Source: an uncultured Alphaproteobacteria bacterium
Lineage (GTDB): Bacteria; Pseudomonadota; Alphaproteobacteria; Paracaedibacterales; CAIULA01
DNA: 12,296 bases
Assembly (NCBI GenBank): GCA_903905285.1
Contig: CAIVFQ010000099.1
Location: 1 to 12,296 of the forward strand
Reading direction: 5' to 3'
Part shown: in pieces, positions 1 to 7,124 of the stretch
How the letters are laid out: every line of letters starts with the position of its first letter
Position numbering within the stretch: the stretch's first letter is position 1
Program-made: the position numbers and the translations under genes
The notes under the pieces: model-generated
What the model saw: only the letters and a program-made list of their open reading frames with translations
Told to the model about the DNA's origin: nothing
Databases searched by the model: none

Positions 1-74
1 AAAGCCACAATAACTGCCTTGAGTACGACTATCTCTTCTTTGAGGGCTTCTATCTCTTTATCTTTTTTATCCAT
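1..74 (-). CDS. N-terminal fragment of a charged, helix-prone protein, cut by window edge
   Basis: An ATG at 74-72 on the minus strand opens a frame that runs off the left edge after 24 codons with no stop. The visible residues begin MDKKDKEIEALKEEI and continue with hydrophobic residues at heptad-like spacing (I, L, I, L, I), which suggests an amphipathic helix or coiled coil. It lies 67 bp downstream of the small exported protein at 142-450 and has the same orientation, so the two may be co-transcribed. No strong Shine-Dalgarno sequence is visible. The family cannot be recognised from so few residues, and the frame could be a chance opening. Confidence 0.4.
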   Translation of the reverse strand, partial: MDKKDKEIEALKEEIVVLKAVIVA

Positions 75-141
75 ACAAAACTTATGAATGATTTGAACAA
101 AACTTTAAACACTTTTTTCTTTCCCAACCTGGGTAGTTACT

Positions 142-450
142 TTAATTTTTTTCTTCATCAGGATTCGCATAACAGTTATCGCCATGGGTCTCACGGGTGC
201 GAATTCCACCCACCCCTTTGCCTTCAGCAATCACACGCCTTAAAACATGAATCCGCTGCAAGGCTTGATCGGCATCTTTTTCCTGTTCTAATCGGTGAAT
301 CAATTCATTAACAACCAGAACCGCTGGTGCTATGCCACCTTTTGCAGGTAGGTACCGTTCTAGTAATCTTTCTACCTCAGTAAAATCGGTGGCCACGCTA
401 GATGATATAAAGGAAATCAACAGAAGTAAAATGTATAATGTTTTCTTCAT
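142..450 (-). CDS. Small exported protein of unknown function (102 aa)
   Basis: The ATG at 450-448 begins a classic Sec signal peptide: MKKTL followed by a run of Ile, Leu, Phe and Ser, ending near SSVA at about residue 20. The mature part of about 80 residues is mostly charged helix (ERLLERYLP, ELIHRLEQEKDADQALQR) and ends in a polar tail with a single Cys. No lipobox is present, so it is predicted to be a soluble periplasmic or secreted protein. It lies 170 bp downstream of the CorB-like gene on the same strand, separated by inverted repeats, so it probably has its own promoter. I do not recognise the family. The signal peptide and length make a real gene likely. Confidence 0.65.
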   Translation of the reverse strand: MKKTLYILLLLISFISSSVATDFTEVERLLERYLPAKGGIAPAVLVVNELIHRLEQEKDADQALQRIHVLRRVIAEGKGVGGIRTRETHGDNCYANPDEEKN

Positions 451-500
451 TTGATGCGCACCAAGAGTAGATAATGTCTGTTTATTGTAAATGAAATGTA

Positions 501-517
501 ATTAACCTTGTGTTAAT
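501..517. promoter_or_regulatory. Inverted repeat upstream of the small exported protein gene
   Basis: ATTAAC (501-506) and GTTAAT (512-517) are perfect inverted repeats separated by 5 bases. They lie about 50-65 bp upstream of the ATG at 450, where an operator or promoter of that minus-strand gene would be. The dyad is short and AT-rich, so it could be chance. Confidence 0.25.
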
Positions 518-534
518 TTGCAATGTAAATTTTA

Positions 535-567
535 GTAGGGGAATGTACTCATTTTGAATGCCCCTAC
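535..567 (-). terminator. Stem-loop downstream of the CorB-like gene
   Basis: GTAGGGG (535-541) and CCCCTAC (561-567) are perfect 7-base inverted arms around a 19-base loop. The structure lies 53 bp beyond the stop codon of the CorB-like gene, between it and the next minus-strand gene. On the minus strand the 3' arm is followed by TAAAATTTAC, which has only a weak U-run. It could be a terminator or mRNA end-stabilising hairpin for the tssA-corB run, or a dispersed palindrome. Confidence 0.4.
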
Positions 568-620
568 GCATAGCTAAAGCGAAGAAAGGGTCTTAATCCA
601 TTTCTGTGAACTTGGTTATC

Positions 621-1907
621 TTAATGAATCGGCTTTTGATTGGGCTGTACAGGTGTGGTGGGGGTTACACGAATTAAGGTAACTTGATTGCGTTGGCGTC
701 GCAAAACCTGAAAGCGGAAATTATGAAAAATAAAGACCTGATCTACTTCCGGAATCAGGCGCACATGATGCAATAATAAACCAGCAATGGTGGCTGCCGG
801 TTCGTCGGGAAGGTCCCATTCCAGCTGGCGATTCAGGTCACGAATGGTTACGCTGCCATCAATAATATACGATCCATCAGGTTGCGGGCGAACGCCGCGC
901 ACTTTGATGTCATGCTCGTCATCAATTTCACCCACAATTTCTTCCAGAATGTCTTCAAGGGTGACGATACCTAACAAAACACCAAATTCATCTACCACCA
1001 AGGCAAAGTGTTCGCGTCGGACCCTAAAAGCCTGCAGTTGTTCTAACAGGTCATTGCTTTCTGGGACGAACCAAGGTTTGGTGGAGATGGATTGAATATC
1101 CAAATCATCTAGGTTGCCAGAGTGTTGACGTAAGGCGCGTAAAACGGCCTTGGTATTCAGCATGCCGATAATGTTGTCAGGGTCGCCCTTATAAATGGGC
1201 AGACGGGTAAAGGGGCATGATAAAACTTGGTCTAAAATCATGCTGGTGGGGTTGTCGGCATTTATCATGGTGACATTTTTGCGGTGGATCATGATTTCAC
1301 CAATATGAACGGATCCTAAATCCAAAATGCTTTTTAGCATGGCTCTTTCTTGGGGGACGTCTTGTCCGGGGCCTTGGTGCATATCAATGACGCCGCGCAG
1401 TTCTTCCAGCGAGGCATAAAGAGACGTTTGGCCGCTGGTTTTAATCCCGAAAAGGCTTAAAGTTCCCCGTGCTATGTATGTAATCACGGTATTCAAAGGG
1501 CGGGAAAGATTGAAAATAAAATTTAAAGGTTTAGATACGCGCAGCATGAAGCGTTCTGGAGCATGCAAGGCAACCATCTTGGGCATAACTTCGGCATAAA
1601 TAAGGATAAGGGCACCCATAATGAAGGAGGCAAGCAGCTTTCCAACCCATCCCCCCACGTTATCAAACAATCCGGCAGCGATAAAGGCTGCTAGGGTGTT
1701 AAGCATGGTATTACAGGTTAAAACAACGCTGATAACTGCGCCCATTTTTTCTTGAAGCCTGCGGATAATATTGGCGCGTCCATCTCCGTCTTTGGCGAGT
1801 TGATGGAGTTTGGCCCGAGATGCAGACGTAACAGCAGTCTCGGAAGCAGAGAAAAAGGCCGAAGCCATTAACAAAAGGACAATGGTCAGAATTAACAGGA
1901 TTGTCAT
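621..1907 (-). CDS. CorB/HlyC-CorC family membrane protein (CNNM + CBS pair + CorC domain)
   Basis: This 428-residue protein has the full architecture of the family related to bacterial CorB/CorC and eukaryotic CNNM Mg2+ transport proteins. Residues 1-155 form the membrane domain, with the conserved FFSASETA at 18-25, several hydrophobic segments and YAEVMPK at 104-110, which corresponds to the family's E-x-x-P-K motif. Residues ~200-325 are a tandem CBS pair (FTRLPIYKGDPDNIIGML; FALVVDEFGVLLGIVTLEDI), followed by an acidic EEIVGEIDDEHD stretch. Residues ~340-415 are the C-terminal CorC/HlyC domain. It is an inner-membrane protein, probably acting in Mg2+/Co2+ homeostasis; 'hemolysin' in older names is historical. 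The ATG at 1907 lies 4 bp after the stop of the preceding gene, which implies translational coupling in the tssA run. All domains look intact. Confidence 0.92.
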   Translation of the reverse strand: MTILLILTIVLLLMASAFFSASETAVTSASRAKLHQLAKDGDGRANIIRRLQEKMGAVISVVLTCNTMLNTLAAFIAAGLFDNVGGWVGKLLASFIMGALILIYAEVMPKMVALHAPERFMLRVSKPLNFIFNLSRPLNTVITYIARGTLSLFGIKTSGQTSLYASLEELRGVIDMHQGPGQDVPQERAMLKSILDLGSVHIGEIMIHRKNVTMINADNPTSMILDQVLSCPFTRLPIYKGDPDNIIGMLNTKAVLRALRQHSGNLDDLDIQSISTKPWFVPESNDLLEQLQAFRVRREHFALVVDEFGVLLGIVTLEDILEEIVGEIDDEHDIKVRGVRPQPDGSYIIDGSVTIRDLNRQLEWDLPDEPAATIAGLLLHHVRLIPEVDQVFIFHNFRFQVLRRQRNQVTLIRVTPTTPVQPNQKPIH

Positions 1908-1911
1908 ATAA

Positions 1912-2499
1912 TTATTTTAAAAAGGGTTCTTCGTCAGGGTTTTTAGTGGATTCAGTTGTTATGTGATAGCGGACTCCGCCCTTGTTAGAGGGAAGGTGTA
2001 ACGACGGTGGTTGATCACATTCAGATTTCTTGCGACGCGCGCGCTTCACAGGATTTGCACGCGTGCTCTCTTTCCCCGTGGTTACTGGTCTAAAATTTGT
2101 AGTATCTTCTTTACTTTCAACATATATTTTTTGCAGTTCTTGCATATAATCTTGAAAACTAGCAATTCGCGAAAACATGTTTTGTTCGAATTTCTTCCAG
2201 GGCATATCTAAGGCTTGATCGGTTTGTCCTTGATCATAAGTTTTCACGGCCTTATCTATTTCTTTCAGTTCTTCATTAGCTTTTTTCAAAGCTTCACGGA
2301 ATCTTTTTTGCAGAACATCATTATTTTTGACAGGTGTTCTTTTCGTTTGATCTAACAGAAGATGAAGCGATTCTATTTGTTTTTTTAAATCTTCTAAGGC
2401 CTGCTGATTGACAAGAGCAGGGCTTTCAAGAGGTTTATTGCCCTCCGTTGCCTGCGCCATGGTTAACAAGGCTATCCATAAAAAAAGAAAAACACGCAC
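1912..2499 (-). CDS. Exported coiled-coil protein of unknown function (195 aa)
   Basis: The frame opens with a GTG at 2499 and encodes a likely signal peptide, MRVFLFLWIALLTMAQA, cleaved near residue 17. Residues ~30-90 are rich in Leu, Lys and Glu with heptad-like spacing (ALEDLKKQIESLHLLL; LKKANEELKEIDKAV) and should form a coiled coil. A basic cluster, VKRARRKK, lies at 151-158, and the tail is polar with one Cys at 161. The gene sits between tssA (38 bp) and the CorB-like gene (4 bp), all in one direction, so it is almost certainly co-transcribed with them. A periplasmic accessory role linked to type VI secretion is possible but rests on position only. I do not recognise the family. The GTG start was chosen because it precedes the signal peptide directly and no ATG does. 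Confidence 0.7.
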   Translation of the reverse strand: MRVFLFLWIALLTMAQATEGNKPLESPALVNQQALEDLKKQIESLHLLLDQTKRTPVKNNDVLQKRFREALKKANEELKEIDKAVKTYDQGQTDQALDMPWKKFEQNMFSRIASFQDYMQELQKIYVESKEDTTNFRPVTTGKESTRANPVKRARRKKSECDQPPSLHLPSNKGGVRYHITTESTKNPDEEPFLK

Positions 2500-2537
2500 C
2501 GATTATTTCTCGAACGAACTAAATTTGCTGATTTATA

Positions 2538-3662
2538 TCACGTTTTAATAGCATTAGCTAACAATCTTAACAAAACATGTCCTTCCTGATTTCCCTTGCT
2601 AATGTCTGACAGGATCTCGACCAAGGTTTTATTTTCCCATGACACGATAAGCTCAAGCAAATAGGGCGTTGGGCTATGTGCATCTAATGATTTTAAAAAA
2701 CCGCTGATATCTTTTAAGGCTCGATAGGCATCTTGTCGTTCGGAAATGGTGACAACGTCAGGGTTCTGAGGTGGAATGGGGTCTGTGGTTTCCTGTGGAA
2801 AAATGTCTTCAGAGGAAGTCGGTGGTAAGGGCGTTTGTTCTTTAGGGGGCTGCTGCTGTTTTTGTTGAAGGCTGCCTTTTATAATGCGGATAATATCTTC
2901 AAGGGTATTTTTAAATTTATTAAAGCTGGGGGCTTGATTGCCCATAATTGTTTGTAATTGATGATATAGGGTATCTAAACAATTCTGCAGCTGAGAAGCC
3001 TGATTTAATAACGTTTCTAAATAGGGAGAAGCTGTCATGTCTAGGGCTTTTCGAAAACGGGTTAACGTGAGTTTTCCCTGATTTTCCGCTTGGGTGACAA
3101 GGGTTTTCCCTTCTGGAGTTCTTTTAGCGATTACCTCTAAATTGGTGGCCGACAGCCAATCTGCCAAAGAGAAAGAGGACAACGTGGAATCTGTTTCACA
3201 ATACGTTAAAGGGGCAAACAAAAGGCGATTGGCAAATTGTTCGTCTATCCATTCAAACAGGCTTAGACGCTGTTCAACAGATTCAGGATCATTGTCTTCT
3301 AGGGCGGGATGGAGTGTTTCCCAATAATTCGCACAAAGATTCGTAATTAAAGTTATGCCTTGGGCGGCCCCTTTTAACTGGTCAAGAACGATCCAGGCTT
3401 CGGCCAGCCATCCAGCAATTTGTAAATCTTTTGAACGGGTCGATAACGCCTCAGCGCACAGCTTTTCAACCAACGGCCAATCAGCCCGTTTGAATTCTGT
3501 TTCCCATATCCCTTGGGAAAGGCTGTTATCTTCTTCGCGTCTGGCTTCACGGATCTGATCATAAACAGGGTCATACCGCAAGTATGGGCCAGTGACACCC
3601 CCCCCTTGTAAAGGAGAAAACAAGGAAGGGAAATCAATTGTGGGTCGCAATGTTGTTGACAT
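2538..3662 (-). CDS. tssA: Type VI secretion system protein TssA (ImpA N-terminal domain)
   Basis: TssA proteins bind the baseplate and membrane complex and coordinate polymerisation of the contractile tail. Residues ~10-120 match the ImpA_N domain: LRYDPVYDQIREARREED, then GIW, then the conserved ADWPLVEKLCAEALSTRSKD and GWLAEAW, ending with NYWETLHP at about 112-119. A middle helical region leads to a Gln/Pro-rich linker at ~265-300. The C-terminal ~70 residues (RQDAYRALKDISGFLKSLD...SPTPYLLELIVSW) match the TssA C-terminal segment in which a Ser-Pro-x-Pro motif precedes the last helices. The 374-residue length is normal. The ATG at 3662 has only a weak AAAG upstream. No other tss gene lies in this window, so tssA appears separate from any main T6SS cluster; it heads a run with the coiled-coil and CorB-like genes. 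A weak promoter may lie in the 86-bp gap upstream. Confidence 0.88.
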   Translation of the reverse strand: MSTTLRPTIDFPSLFSPLQGGGVTGPYLRYDPVYDQIREARREEDNSLSQGIWETEFKRADWPLVEKLCAEALSTRSKDLQIAGWLAEAWIVLDQLKGAAQGITLITNLCANYWETLHPALEDNDPESVEQRLSLFEWIDEQFANRLLFAPLTYCETDSTLSSFSLADWLSATNLEVIAKRTPEGKTLVTQAENQGKLTLTRFRKALDMTASPYLETLLNQASQLQNCLDTLYHQLQTIMGNQAPSFNKFKNTLEDIIRIIKGSLQQKQQQPPKEQTPLPPTSSEDIFPQETTDPIPPQNPDVVTISERQDAYRALKDISGFLKSLDAHSPTPYLLELIVSWENKTLVEILSDISKGNQEGHVLLRLLANAIKT

Positions 3663-3748
3663 TGAACTTTCATTTTACCATGGGCGCTATCCTATTATGA
3701 CACACTACAATACGTTAAACAGCAAGCGGAATTAGGGGGTATACTCCT

Positions 3749-4882
3749 TTAATCCTTCGGTTTTTTTAACCGCTTAATGAGCTCTTCAAATTGATCTGCA
3801 TTTTGTTCTAAATAGTCTAGGCTGGCCTTTTCTAATGCTTGCAGGTTTTCCTTGCTTGTGTCGGTGAATGATGCATTGGCACGGACGACAGGATTAATGC
3901 GGGTATAGTGACCCACGATTAATTCTTCTACATATTCCTCAGGAATTGAAGACTGCAAGTTGACGCCAACGTCAATAACGCGTGTGACAAGATTCATTAA
4001 CGTTTTTAAGGGGTTCATCAACCCAGAGAATAATGATTCTTTTACGACGCCGACACCTAAAGAAACGACTTCAAATCGTGTTGCCTTTGGATAAATTTTT
4101 CTGGCTTGGCCAATGATAATGGCTGTTGGGTTGCCTGCTCCTATTTGACCGTCCGCAAGAAAATAGGAGTTTCTTGTGGGGGTTTTGGAACTAAAAGGTG
4201 AGATGACGCGTGGATAAAAAATAATAGGAACCGCTGCGCTGGCTAACAGAATATCTTTTCTTAAAAAGACCTCGTCTTTATCCCAGCTGCAAAACGCTTT
4301 GTTTTTTGCCTCTATTAAATCGAATGCTACGCCAACGGTTGGAATGATCGATTTATCAAAAGTCGTATCGCCAGCGTAACGGTCGGCTACATCCTCTAAC
4401 GAGCCGACGTCATAGAATGATGGGAACGGAATCCACCGTCTGCGCAGAATATTTGTTGCTTCAGCATAGAGCAGGTTCACAAGGTCTCTGGCTGCGTATT
4501 TTGGTTTCCATAAATGCATTGGTTGGTCGGGAGCATCAGGCATACTTAAGGAGGAGGTTAAAATGCAGCCCACTGATGTGCCGCCAATAACATGGAACAT
4601 TTCGGAAATTGGTTGGCCTGCCTGTTCTTCCATAGCGGCCAATATGGTTGCAGGGCACATTCCCCTTATGGCGCCGCCATCAACTGATAAGATGCGAATC
4701 GTTTTAACATCTTCTCTGCAGCATAAGGGTTTTTTAGGCCTGGCCTTTTCCCTTTCAGAACCGCACAAACCATCAAATTTTAAATAGGCATGCGACGCCT
4801 GAGAAGTAGAGTAGGACATTAGGAACGCAACAAGAAATAGCGCTATCTTTGATTTTTTAATATTAAGCAACGTGACCACCAA
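3749..4882 (-). CDS. Exported patatin-like phospholipase, copy A
   Basis: Patatin-like enzymes are Ser-Asp dyad lipid acyl hydrolases (phospholipase A). The oxyanion loop DGGAIRG is at 68-74, with Ala in place of the usual third Gly. The nucleophile elbow GTSVG is at 101-105, with Ser103 as catalytic Ser. The catalytic Asp lies in DGQ at 244-246; most patatins have DGG or DGA there, so copy A departs from consensus one residue after the Asp pair. A signal peptide (KKSKIALFLVAFLMSYSTSQA) at ~9-29 predicts Sec export. The stated start is a TTG; another TTG four codons on (4870-4868), preceded by GGTGG, is an equally good choice. It is a tandem paralogue of the gene at 5013-6152, aligned almost end to end. 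It may act on host or competitor membranes; no substrate can be read from the sequence. Confidence 0.88.
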   Translation of the reverse strand: MVVTLLNIKKSKIALFLVAFLMSYSTSQASHAYLKFDGLCGSEREKARPKKPLCCREDVKTIRILSVDGGAIRGMCPATILAAMEEQAGQPISEMFHVIGGTSVGCILTSSLSMPDAPDQPMHLWKPKYAARDLVNLLYAEATNILRRRWIPFPSFYDVGSLEDVADRYAGDTTFDKSIIPTVGVAFDLIEAKNKAFCSWDKDEVFLRKDILLASAAVPIIFYPRVISPFSSKTPTRNSYFLADGQIGAGNPTAIIIGQARKIYPKATRFEVVSLGVGVVKESLFSGLMNPLKTLMNLVTRVIDVGVNLQSSIPEEYVEELIVGHYTRINPVVRANASFTDTSKENLQALEKASLDYLEQNADQFEELIKRLKKPKD

Positions 4883-4966
4883 TAATTATATTACAATAAC
4901 TATTAGAATTAATTGATTAGTATTAAGATTTGATTAATGGCGGTGATTATTTTCTGGGAATTAACT
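4883..4966. repeat. Upstream region of patatin copy A, duplicated with the gene
   Basis: This stretch aligns with 6153-6236 upstream of copy B. Shared blocks include CCACCAATAATTATATTA next to the start codons, TAATAACTATTA-like bases, TTGATTAAT, and TTATTTTCTGGGAAT at the far end. The duplication therefore included the promoter region as well as the coding sequence, and the similarity stops at about 4966. Both copies may be similarly regulated. Confidence 0.65.
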
Positions 4967-4975
4967 GTTCAAGGG

Positions 4976-5001
4976 GGTCATCGCGAAGGAAAGCGATGAC
5001 C
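4976..5001. repeat. Perfect palindromic stem-loop between the two patatin genes
   Basis: GGTCATCGC (4976-4984) and GCGATGACC (4993-5001) form a perfect 9-bp stem with an 8-base loop. It begins 11 bp beyond the stop codon of patatin copy B and may terminate or stabilise its transcript. No clear U-run follows on the minus strand, so intrinsic termination is uncertain. It also has the look of the short dispersed palindromes common in intracellular alphaproteobacteria. It is absent from the matching position upstream of copy B, so it lies outside or at the edge of the duplicated unit. Confidence 0.55.
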
Positions 5002-5012
5002 GATACCCATTT

Positions 5013-6152
5013 TTATTCCTTCGGTTTTTTTAACCGCTTGATAAGCTTTTTAAATTGATCGGCATTCTCGTCTAAGTAATCTAGACTGGCTTTCTCTAAT
5101 GCTTTCAGGTTTTCCTGACTTGTGTCGGTAATTGATGTATTCGCGACAGGAATGACAGGATTGATGCGGGTATATTGACCAACAACTAATTCTTGTACAT
5201 ATTCCTCAGGAATTGAAGACTGCAGATTAATGCCTAAATCAATAAAGCGTGAGCCAATATTAACTAACGACATCAAAGGCTTTCTCATCATTTCATAGTA
5301 TAACGGGTCTCTTGCAACACCTACGCCCAAGAAAACGACTTCAAATCGTGTTGCATTCGGATAAATTTTTCTGGCTTGGCCAATGATAATGGCTGTTGGG
5401 TTGCCTGCGCCTATTCCACCATCCGTAAGGAAATAGGAGCTTCTGAAGGGGGTGTTGAAATTAACAGGTGAAATGCAACGTGGATAGTAAAGTATAGGGG
5501 CCGCTGAACTGGCTAACACAATATCTTTTCTTAAAAAGACCTCGTCTTTATCCCAGCTGCAAAACGCCCTGTTCTTGGCCCCTATTAAATCGAATGTTAC
5601 GCCAACGGTTGGTACGATCGATTTATCAAAAGTTGTGTTACCAAGGTACCTGTCAGCGACATCCTCTAACGAATTGACATCATAAAGGGATCCAAACGGA
5701 ATCCAACGTTTGCGCAGAATATTTGTTGCTTCAGCATAGAGCAGGTTTACAAGATCTCTGGCTGTGTATTTTGGTGTCCATAAATCAACGCATTGGTCAG
5801 AGTTGGCAGGCATGCTTAAGCATGAGGTTAAAACGCAGCCCACCGATGTGCCGCCAATAACATGGAACATTTCGGAAATTGGCTGCTCTGCCCGTTCTTC
5901 TATAGCGGCCAATATGGTTGCAGGGCACATTCCCCTTATGGCGCCGCCATCAACTGATAAGATGCGAATCGTCTCAACATCTTCTTTGGCACGCAAAGTT
6001 CTTGCAGGTCTGGCCTTTTGCTTTTCTGAACTAAATAAGCAATCAAGCTTTAAGTAGTCGCACGACGCCTGAGAAGTAGAGTAAGACATTAGGAACGCAA
6101 TAAAAAAGAGCGTTATTTTAGATTTTTTAACATTAAACACCGTAACCACCAA
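5013..6152 (-). CDS. Exported patatin-like phospholipase, copy B
   Basis: This is the tandem paralogue of the gene at 3749-4882 and keeps a fully canonical active site: oxyanion loop DGGAIRG at 68-74, nucleophile elbow GTSVG at 101-105 with Ser103, and catalytic Asp244 in DGG. The signal peptide (KKSKITLFFIAFLMSYSTSQA) is close to that of copy A. Differences cluster after the signal peptide (~31-58), at ~226-240 and at ~280-305, and there are small insertions near the C-terminus. As in copy A the frame opens with a TTG, here followed four codons on by a GTG preceded by GGTGGT; no ATG occurs before the hydrophobic core. The stop is 130 bp upstream of copy A's start. The family includes secreted phospholipases of intracellular bacteria such as Rickettsia Pat proteins and Legionella VipD, but those are analogies, not identifications. 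Confidence 0.9.
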   Translation of the reverse strand: MVVTVFNVKKSKITLFFIAFLMSYSTSQASCDYLKLDCLFSSEKQKARPARTLRAKEDVETIRILSVDGGAIRGMCPATILAAIEERAEQPISEMFHVIGGTSVGCVLTSCLSMPANSDQCVDLWTPKYTARDLVNLLYAEATNILRKRWIPFGSLYDVNSLEDVADRYLGNTTFDKSIVPTVGVTFDLIGAKNRAFCSWDKDEVFLRKDIVLASSAAPILYYPRCISPVNFNTPFRSSYFLTDGGIGAGNPTAIIIGQARKIYPNATRFEVVFLGVGVARDPLYYEMMRKPLMSLVNIGSRFIDLGINLQSSIPEEYVQELVVGQYTRINPVIPVANTSITDTSQENLKALEKASLDYLDENADQFKKLIKRLKKPKE

Positions 6153-6236
6153 TAATTATATTATAATAACTATTATGTTACTTGGTGAGTATGAAGTTTT
6201 GATTAATATGGGGGGTTATTTTCTGGGAATCAACGA
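6153..6236. repeat. Upstream region of patatin copy B, matching 4883-4966
   Basis: This is the partner of the duplicated upstream stretch. A candidate minus-strand promoter here is TTGATT (about 6233-6228) and CATATT 17 bases downstream; the same region in copy A has diverged, so I give it low weight. The far end of the stretch lies just past the stop codon of the broken gene at 6244. Confidence 0.6.
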
Positions 6237-6243
6237 TGAAAAT

Positions 6244-6591
6244 TTACACAACTTTATCATTAAGGATGGCATTAACATTTTCATCGCTAAGAACAGAGGA
6301 ATTAATTTCTGCATGATAAGTTTCTGGGTTGGGCTGTGTTTTAGCCAGCTCTTTAATGACAAGATCAACGAGGATAGCTTTAACATGACCAGTGGTGGGC
6401 CCTGTTGGGACTTGGTCAAGAACACCAAGGGCAATGGTCTGGAATACATGCGCACGGTGACGGGATGCCTTCATTCTTGCCACATGATTTGCCTGATCGA
6501 TCATGTCAGCTTTAAGGTTATCTGAAATAGGCTGACCAAGGGCCGCTAGCTTGCCGTTGACAAGGCTGTTTGTTTGCTCTTCAAGACCCTT
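6244..6591 (-). pseudogene. Part 3 of the split gene: C-terminal segment
   Basis: After the second shift near 6588 the frame reads KGLEEQTNSLVNGKLAAL, then through MIDQANHVARMKASRHR and VPTGPTTGHVKAILVDLVIK to NDKVV and a TAA at 6244. An ATG at 6504 exists but cuts through what looks like a continuous helix-rich sequence and lacks a ribosome site, so this is better read as the C-terminus of the 8285-6244 gene. An overlapping plus-strand frame at 6175-6525 is considered a shadow. Confidence 0.5.
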
Positions 6592-7123
6592 TAAGGGTCA
6601 TCTCAAAGGTTGGTGTTGGGTTTGCCTCTATCCAGGTTTGTAAGTCTTTCAATAAGCCTTCTTCCCAGTCATGGATATAATCCTGCACAGGCCGAATGGG
6701 GGTTGCTTTACTGGTATCTTCCTCAAAGTAGGCTTCGAAATATTGTCCCAGCTCTTTCGTAATTGTCTCAGGTGACAAATCAGGGTAATTTGCTTCGACT
6801 TCAGCCTCAAAACAACCACTTAAGTGCTGGCGTGTTTTTTGAGTAAGGTCTTCTATGTCGTCAAATAGGTCGGCGTCTTCTTCATGCTTCTCGGAAAGGA
6901 ATTTCACCGCCTGGCTTCTTAAGAAGTGGATCCTTGCCATCAATTCAATATTCTTTTTATTTCCTTCGCCCAAGGCCAAAACGACATCAGGGTGAATATG
7001 ATTCAAACCGTCAATCAGGCGATTATAACTGCCGCCAATGCACGATTGTCCCCGTGTCACCAGATCGGGGTTTGTGGGGATGGCCTCTAGCAATGCTTTC
7101 TTGGTTTTGTACTGACCACCCAA
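6581..7123 (-). CDS. Part 2 of the split gene (180 aa if started independently)
   Basis: This frame continues part 1 after a +1 shift. The only nearby start is a TTG at 7123 with no convincing Shine-Dalgarno sequence, and the reading frame has been open only since 7138, so independent translation is doubtful. Residues are helical and acidic (EKHEEDADLFDDIEDLTQKTR; FEAEVEANYPDLSPE), with a Cys at SCIGGSYNRL and another at SGCFEAE. The segment SYNRLIDGLNHIHPDVVLAL looks like a conserved core. There is no signal peptide, consistent with it being an internal part of a larger exported protein. The function is unknown. Confidence 0.5.
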   Translation of the reverse strand: MGGQYKTKKALLEAIPTNPDLVTRGQSCIGGSYNRLIDGLNHIHPDVVLALGEGNKKNIELMARIHFLRSQAVKFLSEKHEEDADLFDDIEDLTQKTRQHLSGCFEAEVEANYPDLSPETITKELGQYFEAYFEEDTSKATPIRPVQDYIHDWEEGLLKDLQTWIEANPTPTFEMTLKGS

Positions 7124-7124
7124 G

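Noticed and set aside
142..2000. Shared NPDEE near the C-termini of the 102- and 195-residue exported proteins
   Set aside because: The match is only a few residues, codons differ and flanking sequence does not align, so chance is likely.
3736..3747. GGGGTATACTCC palindrome just after the patatin A stop as a terminator
   Set aside because: It is a loopless dyad with one mismatched pair and cannot fold as a stem-loop terminator.
3749..6152. Patatins as CapV-type effectors of a CBASS anti-phage system
   Set aside because: No cyclic nucleotide synthase or Cap genes are adjacent, and both patatins carry signal peptides, unlike cytoplasmic CapV effectors.
6175..6525. Plus-strand open frame of 116 codons
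   Set aside because: It covers the patatin B upstream region and the C-terminal part of the broken minus-strand gene. Its protein is compositionally odd and has no domain, so it is a shadow of the minus-strand coding sequence.
6575..6600. prfB-like programmed +1 frameshift at AAAGGG-TCT-TGA
   Set aside because: The slip from TCT to CTT is not supported by good codon-anticodon re-pairing, the Shine-Dalgarno-like bases are not spaced as in prfB, and a second shift is also needed upstream. Decay or read error is simpler.
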